Part shown: piece by piece, positions 37,164 to 45,969 of the stretch | Numbering within the stretch: position 1 is the first letter of the stretch | How the letters are laid out: every line of letters begins with the position of its first letter | DNA from: Chitinophagaceae bacterium | Lineage (GTDB): Bacteria > Bacteroidota > Bacteroidia > Chitinophagales > Chitinophagaceae | Length of the DNA: 64,000 nt | Assembly (NCBI GenBank): GCA_016721725.1 | Contig: JADKHN010000001.1 | Span: 682,001 to 746,000, forward strand | Direction: 5' to 3' | Made by a program: the position numbers and the translations under genes | Notes under the pieces: generated by a model | What the model was told of the DNA's origin: nothing | Seen by the model: only the letters and a program-made list of their open reading frames with translations | Databases searched by the model: none

Positions 37164-37276
37164 GGTCAGGATACATCCGATAGCTATCGGATGCTGACAG
37201 GAACTGGCAGGCACAAGTGATCCCTTGAATTTTTTACTACTTGACAGGCAATGAAGTTGGGAACACTTGCGCCAGA
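37164..37276. repeat. Dispersed repeat, copy B, with the 18-base palindrome inserted in its hairpin
   Basis: It matches copy A (35596-35694), but ATCCGATAGCTATCGGAT (37175-37192) is present where copy A has only TGCAAC between GTCAG and CTGAC. The insertion sits exactly at the hairpin loop. Confidence 0.8.
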
Positions 37277-37302
37277 GGAAGAGGGATCAAAATGAGGACA
37301 TC

Positions 37303-38526
37303 TTACCTTCTGATAAAAACAAATTCTCCGCCCTGGTCATCAACATTGGGAATGGGACTGTACTGCAATTGCATATGGGTCTTTTCAATGTATTGATCCT
37401 TAAAGCCATCCAGTAATTTACCGGCCGTAATGTATTTGGCCCGATTTTCCTGGAGTGCCAGGCGCAGGGATTCCACAAAATCACTTTCATCCGACACGGC
37501 CTGCAGGTTTCCGCTCGATAAGAGCCTGCGGCTTTTTTCCTTATAGGCCTCTTTTACTCCTGTCGGGGCTTCTGACGGGATATCGCGGAACAGGCTGCCG
37601 GCAAAACAGGCGTCCGCCGTAAATAAAATATGCTTTGCCTTACACCGGTTGATGATGCTGGTAATGTCGTAGCTGTTGATGAAACTGACCTCATCTCCCT
37701 TTGTCGCATCACTGGGTATCAGGAATCCTTCCTCCCTTCCGGTAGCCGCATTCTTCTTGATCCATCCATGCCCGGCATAAAAGATGAACAAATTGTCGTT
37801 ATCAGAAAGCGACTTGATTTTTTCATTCAATTTGTATAAAATCGAATCCTTGGTGGCGTTCACCAGTATTTCCACGTTTTCCGGGTCAAATGTATACCTG
37901 GATGTAAGTAATTCGTAAATTCTTCGCACATCCCTTACCGTACCGGGCAAAGAATGATAGCTGGCTTCATTGTATTTATTTTCGGCGATCAGGAAGGCGT
38001 GGTATACGGGAGTTACATCCAGGTCGGGGATATCTAGACCGGAGCCATTACTGTTAACCACCGGGCTCGGGGCTACCGTTTTTTTGGTTACCAGGTTCAC
38101 CCCCGAAGCCGGCTGCAGTCTGCCCATCCTGATATCCAGGATGGTGTGCAACAGGCTGTTGCCGAAGCTGCCGGCCGTATTGATCGTATGCGAACTGATA
38201 TTGATCTGGATATCCTTTTTGGCTGCGGTATCGTATAAATAGATGGATCCGTTTTGACGGATCGTCTCCTCCCAATAGGTATCGCCTTCCGGGGTGGTCT
38301 GGATCCAGCTGCGTTCCCCTGTTTTGATGAAACTGCCTTTCACTTTCCGGGCCAAAACGGCTGCCCCGTAATCCACCCTGATCACTTCGGGAGGCGGCAA
38401 ATTGGTTGCCATGGGTTTATTTTTGGTGCCATCCCTGATCACCAGCTGTGCGCTGACGCTAACTGCCAGGAAGAAAACTAGTGCCAGGAATAATGTCGTC
38501 ACCTTTATGGTATGCCGGAGAATCAT
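37303..38526 (-). CDS. Exported caspase-family (C14) protease, catalytic dyad intact
   Basis: The 407-residue protein has a signal peptide (about residues 8-27), a small beta-rich N-terminal domain (about 45-130, 'GSFIKTGERSWIQTTPEGDTYWEE'), a linker, and a p20-like caspase domain (about 175-360). H253 in 'FYAGHGW' and C307 in 'TADACFAGSLF' form the dyad. It ends 'PNVDDQGGEFVFIRR', a tail shared with the two neighbouring paralogues. It is the last gene of a six-gene operon with CHASE2 and beta-propeller proteins. With an export signal, the protease would act in the periplasm or outside the cell, which is unusual for bacterial caspases. Confidence 0.9.
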   Translation of the reverse strand: MILRHTIKVTTLFLALVFFLAVSVSAQLVIRDGTKNKPMATNLPPPEVIRVDYGAAVLARKVKGSFIKTGERSWIQTTPEGDTYWEETIRQNGSIYLYDTAAKKDIQINISSHTINTAGSFGNSLLHTILDIRMGRLQPASGVNLVTKKTVAPSPVVNSNGSGLDIPDLDVTPVYHAFLIAENKYNEASYHSLPGTVRDVRRIYELLTSRYTFDPENVEILVNATKDSILYKLNEKIKSLSDNDNLFIFYAGHGWIKKNAATGREEGFLIPSDATKGDEVSFINSYDITSIINRCKAKHILFTADACFAGSLFRDIPSEAPTGVKEAYKEKSRRLLSSGNLQAVSDESDFVESLRLALQENRAKYITAGKLLDGFKDQYIEKTHMQLQYSPIPNVDDQGGEFVFIRR

Positions 38527-38532
38527 ATAAAC

Positions 38533-39815
38533 TTATTGCCTTTTAAAAAATACGAATTCTCCCCCCTGGTCATCAACATTGGGGATGGGATTGTATTGAA
38601 GTTGCATGTGTGTCTTAGAAATGTATTGATCCCTGAAACCGTCGACCAGTTCACCGGCCGTTACATATTTCTTTGTATTTTCCTGCAGAGCAAGCCGGAA
38701 GGATTCTACAAAATCGCTTTCATCGGAGACCGCCTGCTTATTTCCGCTGGTCAATAGCCTGCGGCTCTTGTTCTTATAGGCTTCCCTTACTTTTAACGAG
38801 GCATCGGCCGGCAGGTCGCGAAAAAGGCTGCCGGCAAAACAGGCGTCGGCGGTGAATAAAATATGTTTTGCATTGGACCGGTTCAGGATACTCGTGATAT
38901 CATAACTGTTTATGAAAGTAACCTCATCTCCTTTTGCCGCGTTGCTGGGTATTAAAAACCCCTCTTCCCGCACTTTTTTCCCGTTGACCCCTTCATATCT
39001 TTTAATGATCCCGTGTCCCGCGTAAAAGATGAATAAATTGTCATTTTCCGTTAATGACTTGGCGATCGAATTCAGGGTGCTTAATATTTTTCCTTGGTGG
39101 CATTGACCAGCGTATCGATATTCCCGGGGTCGAAAGTGTATTTGCCCGATAACAGGTTATACATCTTCCGCATGTCGCGGAGGGTTCCGGGCAATGCGTT
39201 GTAACTGGGCTCGCTGTACTCGTTTTCCGCGATCAGGAGTGCATGAAAAACTGGGTTGCCATCCAATTGCGGTATGTCCTGTATGGTTTCAGTTACCGGG
39301 GTGGTTTTCTTAGCTGCCGCAACGGGGGTTTCCGTATTCGATTTTGTCTGAACCGTGCCTACCGATTCCGGTCTGCTGTTGAACTGCTTTTTGTAATAAG
39401 GATCCGCTTCAATGCCTGTAATGGAGGCCATTTCCGAATAGAAGGGGGCGTTCCCCACTTTCCCCTTCATGATGGTTTTTGCTTTCAGGTTCAGGAGCAA
39501 TTGACGGTTATTGGCTTCATCCACCAGGCAGATCTCTCCGCCGCCAACTGTTTTTTCCATCAACTTAAAGGTGCCGTTACTGTTGATCTCGGTCCATTCT
39601 TTATCCCCGGTCTTTGTAAAAGCGCCTCTGAGCTTTTTCGAATAATAAATAATTTTTATCGCGGTCCTGGGATCCCCGTTATATCTGACCGAAGGTTCGT
39701 TCAGTAAATTGGCCAGTTTTGGATCCTGCCCGTAAGCCGCCGGTCCCATTATGGCGTTAAATGAAACAAAAAACGTCGTGACAAAATATAGTGTTACCCT
39801 TTTTATCATTCTCAT
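38533..39815 (-). pseudogene. Second caspase-family paralogue, interrupted by a single-base frameshift
   Basis: Two open frames (39815 down to about 39090, and 39091 down to 38533) together encode one 427-residue caspase-like protein like its neighbours. The N-terminal part ends 'VNATKEKY' at a premature stop; shifting by one base restores '...NDNLFIFYAGHG' and then 'ADACFAGSLF' and the 'DQGGEFVFFKRQ' tail. The break falls in a T5 run at 39087-39091 (A5 on the coding strand), where one extra base repairs it. The His and Cys are both present after repair. This may be a true mutation, programmed slippage or a homopolymer error. Confidence 0.85.
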
Positions 39816-39823
39816 TAATTTTT

Positions 39824-40669
39824 TTAACGTCTTATAAATACGAATTCGCCCCCCTGGTCGTCTACATTGGGTATGGGGTTGTATTGTATGATCTTTAGCG
39901 TTCTCTCCATATAGGCATCCTTGAATCCGTTAATCAGTTTTCCGGCCGTGATGTATTTTTCCCTGTTTTCCTGAAGGGCCGACCGGAACAGATCCACAAA
40001 CAGGCTTTTACCCGCCGATTCCTGTTCATTCCCGGTCGTTAAAAGCCTCCTGCTTTTTTCCCTGTAGGCATCTTTTACGCTTTGCGGTGCATCGGAAGAG
40101 ATTTCCCGAAAGAGCCCACCGGAAAAAGGGGCATCAACGGCTACTAAAATATGCCTGGCCACACAGCGGTTTAAAATACTCACTATGTCATAATTGTTGA
40201 TAAAACTGACCTCATTCCCCCGGCTGGCATCGCTGGGTACCAGGTAACCCTCCCGTCTTCCGGTTTCGGCATTCTTTTTTACCCAGCCATGCCCGGAGTA
40301 AAACAGGAATAGGTTGTCGTTTTCATTAAGCCCTTTCACTTTCGCATTCAGCTTGCTTAAGATCGTTGCTTTGGAAGCATTCACCAATATCTGAACATTT
40401 GCCGGTTCAAAATTATACGCAGTGACCAGTAAGGTATATATTTTCCGTATGTCGCCTAAGGACCCTGGCAAGGGAGTATAACTGTTGTCATCATATCTGT
40501 CTTCAGCGATCAGCAGGGCGTGGTAAACAGGCGGAACATCCAGGTCAGGTATATCAAGAGAAATTTCACTTGATTTTTTACTAACAGAATCTTCTTTGTT
40601 CACAGCCTGGGCGGATCCGTGGATGACCGGGAAAAAAAGAAAGAATATCGCTGCTAAGAATATGCGCAT
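39824..40669 (-). CDS. Third caspase-family paralogue, catalytic cysteine replaced by proline
   Basis: The 281-residue protein has a signal peptide (MRIFLAAIFFLFFPVIHGSAQ) but lacks the N-terminal beta domain of its paralogues. The caspase domain keeps the histidine in 'FYSGHGW', but the cysteine motif reads 'VDAPFSGGLF' instead of 'ADACFAGSLF' (P178; codon CCT). That change needs two base substitutions from a cysteine codon, so a sequencing slip is unlikely. The shared 'PNVDDQGGEFVFIRR' tail is kept. It is probably a pseudo-protease, perhaps a decoy, scaffold or inhibitor of the active paralogue. Confidence 0.9.
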   Translation of the reverse strand: MRIFLAAIFFLFFPVIHGSAQAVNKEDSVSKKSSEISLDIPDLDVPPVYHALLIAEDRYDDNSYTPLPGSLGDIRKIYTLLVTAYNFEPANVQILVNASKATILSKLNAKVKGLNENDNLFLFYSGHGWVKKNAETGRREGYLVPSDASRGNEVSFINNYDIVSILNRCVARHILVAVDAPFSGGLFREISSDAPQSVKDAYREKSRRLLTTGNEQESAGKSLFVDLFRSALQENREKYITAGKLINGFKDAYMERTLKIIQYNPIPNVDDQGGEFVFIRR

Positions 40670-40689
40670 GTTATCCGTTGATTGTGCTG

Positions 40690-42789
40690 CTAGAATTTAT
40701 AACACTCCAGTAAACTCTCATTTCTGAAATTAATGTAATAGAGTTTGCCCTCTATCAGGTCTACATCATACACCGGTTCTTTATCTTTTCCAAGTTCAAA
40801 GACGGCATCCGTTGCACCTGTTGACTTATTGATCTTCTTTAACAGTACCGGGTTGTTCCTGTTCCCGTCTTCCTGCGTAATCAGCACCTGGTAATCTCTT
40901 CCCTGTTTGGTGGCATTGAATTTTTTCTTCCATATCTCCATCATCATCTTCGTACCGCCCAGGTATTCCAGGTTTTGGGCCAGTTGGCTTGAAAAGGGCT
41001 GAGCGCTATTACTCTCACTAAGGATGTAATCCTTGTTGACCCATTTTCCATCCTTCATCTCTTTGCCGAGAACGGTCACAGTCCCACCCAAACGTTCAGC
41101 AGCGGCAATCAGGGCGGCATAACCCACCAATTTGGCCATTTCCAGTATTTTCACAATGGTCTTGTTTTCAGGCGCCGGAAAATATTTCTGGTAGATCAGT
41201 TTGCCATCAAAACCCAGCAGTGTCATATTTTGATTGGAACTGATCAGAACACCCTCCTTGATCAGCTCCATATTTGCGACATATTCTTTTTCCTCGAATT
41301 TCACCGGTTCGGAAACCGGGTTAATGGAAGATCCGTTCATAGCGATCTTATATAAGCGCCGGTCATCGGGATTGAAGAAATAGATGCTGCTCTCATCCGA
41401 CATGATCAATTCGGGGTTACACTCTATATCGGTCTCAAAGATCCAATTGCCTGTAACGGGATCCAGTAAACCCAGCGAACGGTCGGTTCCTACCAGGACC
41501 CCCTTGTCGATCTCATTGATATAATTGATGCCTCCTTTTATCTCGGTCGAATTCTCAAAGACCAGCTTGCCATTTTGAGGGTCGACAATATTCAGAATAC
41601 TGATCTTCTTCCTTTTTTCGTAATTAAGCAGCAACTGCGTCCTGTCTTTTAGTCCCTGCAGTAATATCTGGTTCCCTTTCAGCAAAGAGATATTGGTGAG
41701 CACCCCTTTGAAATTGGGGCTGTTGAACTTATCCGGCTGATTCGATTTCTTTAAACTGAACTGAAATTTCGTTTTATAAAGAACGGAACCGCCGTCATAG
41801 GTGAACATGTTAAAATGCCCGTCATTACCTGATCCTACCAGCAACCCATATTCTGTAGGAAAGCAAACCCCCAATTCATGATCGTATTCCAGCTGATCCT
41901 TCCATACATATTCGCCTGTATTGATATTGAAGGCCGAAAAATTGGCGACCTTGATCTCCTCATCTTTGCCTTTGTCACTCTTGTCGAATATAGACCTTGA
42001 TGACATCGATGTGCCACCCACCGAAGACGTACTGGGAATGGCCACTATACAGATCTCGGGGCGGTAAGGACTGAAGATCAGTTTTACCAGCTTTTCTCCA
42101 CTTTTTGTATCCGGTACATATTTCTCCAGCTTTTTAAGCATCGATGTGGAGTTGGCGTACAACGGATTCACGGGAGATTTCCATATCTCCTCCCCGGTTG
42201 TCGCATTGATCTTGGTTACGAAGGCCGGTGATACAACCAGTACCTCATTGGGACCTACCGCTTCGATGTTACCCACGAAACGATAGGTCTGTTCCTTTGA
42301 CCACAATGTTTTACCCGTTTTAAGATCGACCATCAGTTCCATCAGGGAGGATTTTTTTCCACCCCTTATTTTACCAAACAACAACAGCTTTTCCATGTCG
42401 CGCAGGTAAAACTGGTCACTGATGTCTTTGATGCCCGCATCTGCGGAATTGAACAGCACGGTTCCTTCAAACATATCCACCACATCCACCACGTCATTTA
42501 AGCCGTCCGGGGAAATGGTAAAGAAGCGGGACCCTTCGATGGCCGTATAGGTTTCCTGCGGGCAGTTCTTAAGCGCCTCTATATTCCATAATATCTTCCC
42601 GGTTTCGGGATCAAGGCAGGACAAGCCCTTAGAATTACAGGCCAGCACCTGGCCAAAGGGGGTGACCTTCATCCATTTCACGTCCCGGTCAACATCTGTT
42701 TTCCATAAAGGAGCTTGCTGGGCCAGACCCTCCAATCCGGAGATCAGGCAGACAGCCCAAAGGCTGACAGAGAGTACTTTTTTAATCAT
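40690..42789 (-). CDS. Exported PQQ-type beta-propeller protein
   Basis: The 699-residue protein has a signal peptide (about residues 4-23) and repeated propeller blades of the PQQ/WD40-like type: 'CLDPETGKILWNIEAL', 'VDLKTGKTLWSKEQ', 'INATTGEEIWKSPV', 'FNINTGEYVWKDQL', 'VDPQNGKLVFENS', 'LDPVTGNWIFETD'. At least seven such xTGxxxW blades are visible. No quinoprotein dehydrogenase active-site residues are evident, so it is likely a binding or sensing platform, as in BamB. It is encoded between the CHASE2/FecR-like genes and the three caspase genes. Confidence 0.87.
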   Translation of the reverse strand: MIKKVLSVSLWAVCLISGLEGLAQQAPLWKTDVDRDVKWMKVTPFGQVLACNSKGLSCLDPETGKILWNIEALKNCPQETYTAIEGSRFFTISPDGLNDVVDVVDMFEGTVLFNSADAGIKDISDQFYLRDMEKLLLFGKIRGGKKSSLMELMVDLKTGKTLWSKEQTYRFVGNIEAVGPNEVLVVSPAFVTKINATTGEEIWKSPVNPLYANSTSMLKKLEKYVPDTKSGEKLVKLIFSPYRPEICIVAIPSTSSVGGTSMSSRSIFDKSDKGKDEEIKVANFSAFNINTGEYVWKDQLEYDHELGVCFPTEYGLLVGSGNDGHFNMFTYDGGSVLYKTKFQFSLKKSNQPDKFNSPNFKGVLTNISLLKGNQILLQGLKDRTQLLLNYEKRKKISILNIVDPQNGKLVFENSTEIKGGINYINEIDKGVLVGTDRSLGLLDPVTGNWIFETDIECNPELIMSDESSIYFFNPDDRRLYKIAMNGSSINPVSEPVKFEEKEYVANMELIKEGVLISSNQNMTLLGFDGKLIYQKYFPAPENKTIVKILEMAKLVGYAALIAAAERLGGTVTVLGKEMKDGKWVNKDYILSESNSAQPFSSQLAQNLEYLGGTKMMMEIWKKKFNATKQGRDYQVLITQEDGNRNNPVLLKKINKSTGATDAVFELGKDKEPVYDVDLIEGKLYYINFRNESLLECYKF

Positions 42790-42867
42790 TTGCTGGTTTT
42801 TTCTTTATAAAAATCAATGACAGTTCAGGGGTATCTGCCGGTAATCACAACCGTGGTATCACTCATT

Positions 42868-43686
42868 TCAAAGTGATCGGTAGATCGAGACCAAGGTGTG
42901 TTTATCGGGCTTGCCATACTGATAATAGAGCTGCGTCATGGCTTCATCGATCACTTTCTCTTCGTCATTTCCAAGGATCTCCTTAATGGTCCGCAGGATG
43001 ACCTTACAATCCTCAATGCTCATGAAAACAGGGAAGAAGGAACTTATTTTCGTGACCTTTTTGTCGGTCGAATAGTTTTGAAGGAACCCGATCCTGACTT
43101 CTTCGCTGTCGGAGGGGGGTGTTCCATTAAATAAGAAATCGGATCGGTTCAGTTGCAGTGAATCCTGCTGAACCATCAGCCTTTTACTGGATGGTTTTCC
43201 CGAAGCAGGACTGTACTGGAGAAAAAAGAAATCATTGGACGGATCGCTGATCCGGTATTTCGCATTATCCAGACTGATCCGGCTGTCACCGATGAAAAGC
43301 AGGTTCTTGCTGATGGAGGGATTGATGGTAAAGTATTCATCCAGGTCAGCGTCACCCCTTGTACTTAACTTGACGGTTTGCTGATTGGGCAGGAAATTGT
43401 CCCGCAGGTAGACCAGATATTCCCCGGACGGTTCCGGCTGTACATTAAGGGGTTCAATGATGAACCTGCCTTTTTGAGGGTGCAATAAAATAAGCCGGCC
43501 GTCTTTTCGTGAAAAGATCACTTTCTCCCGGGTAACCAGTTTGTCCCCCACCTTTATTTTCACCGCGTCTCCCCTTTTGATCTCCCCTTTTACCAGGGTA
43601 ACAAAATAGGTTTCCTGGGAAAAGGCAAGGCTTGTCCAGGCCAAGGACAGGAGCAGGCAACATACCAATTTTATTCTGCAGCCCAT
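42868..43686 (-). CDS. Exported FecR-like/beta-rich protein of the caspase operon
   Basis: The 272-residue protein has a signal peptide (about residues 5-23, 'LVCCLLLSLAWTSLAFSQ'). An N-terminal segment (25-75: 'VTLVKGEIKRGDAVKIKVGDKLVTREKVIFSRKDGRLILLHPQKG' region) resembles in layout the FecR-type beta domains that accompany CHASE2 proteins. The rest is beta-rich, ending in a helical stretch ('CKVILRTIKEILGNDEEKVIDEAMTQLYYQYG'). The family call is tentative. Its start overlaps the CHASE2 gene end by 16 bases, so the two are co-translated. Confidence 0.68.
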   Translation of the reverse strand: MGCRIKLVCCLLLSLAWTSLAFSQETYFVTLVKGEIKRGDAVKIKVGDKLVTREKVIFSRKDGRLILLHPQKGRFIIEPLNVQPEPSGEYLVYLRDNFLPNQQTVKLSTRGDADLDEYFTINPSISKNLLFIGDSRISLDNAKYRISDPSNDFFFLQYSPASGKPSSKRLMVQQDSLQLNRSDFLFNGTPPSDSEEVRIGFLQNYSTDKKVTKISSFFPVFMSIEDCKVILRTIKEILGNDEEKVIDEAMTQLYYQYGKPDKHTLVSIYRSL

Positions 43687-44852
43687 ATTTTATAATATTT
43701 AATTAAGCCCTGGCAGGTAATGATGTAGATAAATATAATAAATGTGTTTGGTTTTATCTTAAAAACAAGTTCTGAAAAGACTGTTATGAGCAGGCAAAGA
43801 CCCACAACAGAGAATAATTTGGCAAGCTGGCTGTTCAGCTGCTCCTGGATAAAGACATGCCACCACTTCTCCTTGTCGGGGATCTTGGGCACTTTCACTT
43901 TTCCATAGAACAGGTAAAGATTGATCAGGAAGAAGACGATGAACAGGTAAATGAACCACAGGGCACCCGGTTGTTGTTTCCCGTTGAACAGGGAAAGATA
44001 GGTGTTGAGCAGAATCAAAACCCCCGGCATTTTACCGATGGGGGTGGGATGGATATCCGTTTCATAATTACCCAATACGATGAACCGGTCTTTCAGGAAC
44101 TGGTCGTAGAACGTACTGTCGCCGGAGAGTATCAGCAGGTCGCCCAGGTTGAAATAAGGAAATGTCTTGGCTGTAGTCAACTGGTACGGCCGGATATAAT
44201 AGCGGGGCGGAATGGTTTGCAGGCAATAGTTGCCGTTGCAAAAAACGCCCCAGAAGGACGAGGTGTATTTTTTTCCCTGCAGCTCTTCATGAATGGCCGC
44301 CGGAATGGTTTTCAGGCTATCCTTGTACAGGAGCCTGAATTTGCTGAATTGCTTGACATTCGATTTATAATCGGCTACGGCGGACGGGACCGGGATCACT
44401 GAAGGGAGTTCCGCTGTATCGGTAAGGTGTTTGGGAAAGATCGCCCGCTTCAATCTTTTTATTTCGCTGGTGAGCAGGCTGTCATGATCAGAGGGCAGGT
44501 CGAAAAAGATATCGGCCAGTAAGTATTTATGCTGATCCCGGTCGGCCAGGATCCTGATAAAGGAGGCCAGCTTCTCCCGGTCGGTAATGGCAATATCCCC
44601 GCCGTTATCATCCTTCACCAGTTCCAGGTCCTTACCCACATTAATAAAGATAAAATCATAAGGCGGCTTGTAATGCCGCGTAAACACCATGTCTTTAGCC
44701 ACATCGATCTTGGTCAGTATTTGTTCTTCCCCGCTAAAGACATAATCCCGGTTGTTCGAAAAAAGGAAAATGAAGAACAGGAACAAGGTCAATAATGACA
44801 AGATGACCCAATTTGTCCAGGTAAAGGTTTTAAGGGGTTTATTGAGTTTCAT
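43671..44852 (-). CDS. CHASE2-domain membrane protein without a cytoplasmic output domain
   Basis: The 393-residue protein has one N-terminal membrane helix (about 14-31), a large extracytoplasmic CHASE2 domain (about 35-290) and three C-terminal helices (near 298-318, 345-367 and 368-388). CHASE2 hallmarks are 'ITDREKLASFIRILADRD', 'LLADIFFD', and 'FIVLGNYETDIHPTPIGKMPGVLILLNTYLSLF'. CHASE2 proteins normally continue into a kinase, cyclase or other signalling domain, but here the protein ends 'GLIKYYKIWAAE'. Any signal must therefore pass to a partner, and the exported caspases of the same operon are the natural candidates. It is the first gene of the operon. Confidence 0.88.
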   Translation of the reverse strand: MKLNKPLKTFTWTNWVILSLLTLFLFFIFLFSNNRDYVFSGEEQILTKIDVAKDMVFTRHYKPPYDFIFINVGKDLELVKDDNGGDIAITDREKLASFIRILADRDQHKYLLADIFFDLPSDHDSLLTSEIKRLKRAIFPKHLTDTAELPSVIPVPSAVADYKSNVKQFSKFRLLYKDSLKTIPAAIHEELQGKKYTSSFWGVFCNGNYCLQTIPPRYYIRPYQLTTAKTFPYFNLGDLLILSGDSTFYDQFLKDRFIVLGNYETDIHPTPIGKMPGVLILLNTYLSLFNGKQQPGALWFIYLFIVFFLINLYLFYGKVKVPKIPDKEKWWHVFIQEQLNSQLAKLFSVVGLCLLITVFSELVFKIKPNTFIIFIYIITCQGLIKYYKIWAAE

Positions 44853-45004
44853 TCATCTTGTTATTGATCCTGTGCTGAAGATACTCCTATTTGCCGAGTG
44901 CCGTCTGACGGGGTGTCGCGGCATAGGAATCTTGTATGGATGGGCTTAAAAACACAGCCCGGATCTAAAGTCGGTCCTGGTCTTGTTGAATTCTTATTCT
45001 AAGC

Positions 45005-45637
45005 CTATTTTTTTGCCAATACAAAATCGATGTCCTTTAAATACAGCTGGATATTATCCTGGATCTTTGGCTTCAGCGAGTCGATTTTCACCTCTTTACC
45101 GGGTCCGGTCAATGCTGTTTCATCATTCGATTCCCATTCCAGCATACGAATCAGGTTTTCGTTCTGGTCGCAATAATACCTTTTTTCCCAGCTCCAGGCT
45201 TCTTCACCACCTTCATTAAATACAAAAAATATTTTCCCCTTCTTCTTATAAATGTTTACCGTATAACTCCATTCATGGCCCTTAAAATCCCCCTGGATCA
45301 ATTCGTACACATCATTCAGTTTACAGGTTTTAACAACCTGGTCATAGGGAAGTTTCATGGATGGAAGACCATCTTTCCGGACCCTGGTCTTTACCACGCA
45401 GTTCTTCATTCCCAGTTTCTGGGCTTCCGCATACCATTGTTTTATTTCCCGGATACGTTCATCAACAGTCTGGGGCTTTTCAGCGGCAGGGATCACTACA
45501 GAATCTTTTTCAGTCCCGGCAACTACCGAATCCGGTTTTTGCTGCTTATTCTCTGTTTTTTCAGCCGGTCCGCCACAGCTGATGATCAACAAGGCAGCCA
45601 ATACTGCCATGCTTGCCCATAATGTTATTTTTTTCAT
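45005..45637 (-). CDS. Lipoprotein of unknown function, upstream of the CHASE2 operon
   Basis: The 210-residue protein has a lipoprotein signal (lipobox 'LLIISCGG', cysteine near residue 21), a low-complexity linker (22-60, rich in K, E, P, V) and a beta-rich globular domain with a paired cysteine context ('KNCVVKTRVRKDG', 'VVKTCKLNDVYELIQGDFKGHEWSYTVNIYKK', 'RYYCDQNENLIRMLEWESN'). No enzyme motif is visible. It lies 152 bases upstream of the CHASE2 gene on the same strand, so it might be the first member of that system, but a separate promoter in the gap is possible. Confidence 0.75.
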   Translation of the reverse strand: MKKITLWASMAVLAALLIISCGGPAEKTENKQQKPDSVVAGTEKDSVVIPAAEKPQTVDERIREIKQWYAEAQKLGMKNCVVKTRVRKDGLPSMKLPYDQVVKTCKLNDVYELIQGDFKGHEWSYTVNIYKKKGKIFFVFNEGGEEAWSWEKRYYCDQNENLIRMLEWESNDETALTGPGKEVKIDSLKPKIQDNIQLYLKDIDFVLAKK

Positions 45638-45830
45638 GTTTGTTGGTCTTTATGAATGTTATCGTGTGAATTCATTCCGGGGCCATCGCTTCCAAATGTA
45701 TTGTTTCCCGCCGAACGAAACAAGCATTAAGTGCAAAGACCCGCTATTGCATTTGGATTTATGGTCAGGCCGGCTCAAAGATGCAAGCACCCGCCTCAGT
45801 GAAAATCTATTAAACCCAGGATTCCCCGCT

Positions 45831-45944
45831 TCCATTTCGAGCGAAGCGAGAAGTCTTTCCTTTACACAATACCCCAACTGTCATTCCGAGCGAAGCGAGT
45901 TTTTATAAAGAGAAATTAGATTTCTCGCTTCGCTCGAAATGGGA
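45831..45944. repeat. GAGCGAAGCGAG repeat cluster with an inverted copy
   Basis: CATTTCGAGCGAAGCGAG (45833), CATTCCGAGCGAAGCGAG (45882) and the inverted CTCGCTTCGCTCGAAATG (45924) lie within 115 bases. The outer pair can form a long stem. The gap 45638-45969 (332 bases) holds this repeat and no supported gene. Confidence 0.75.
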
Positions 45945-45969
45945 GTGGGCCATCATTTTCCTGCCTGCT

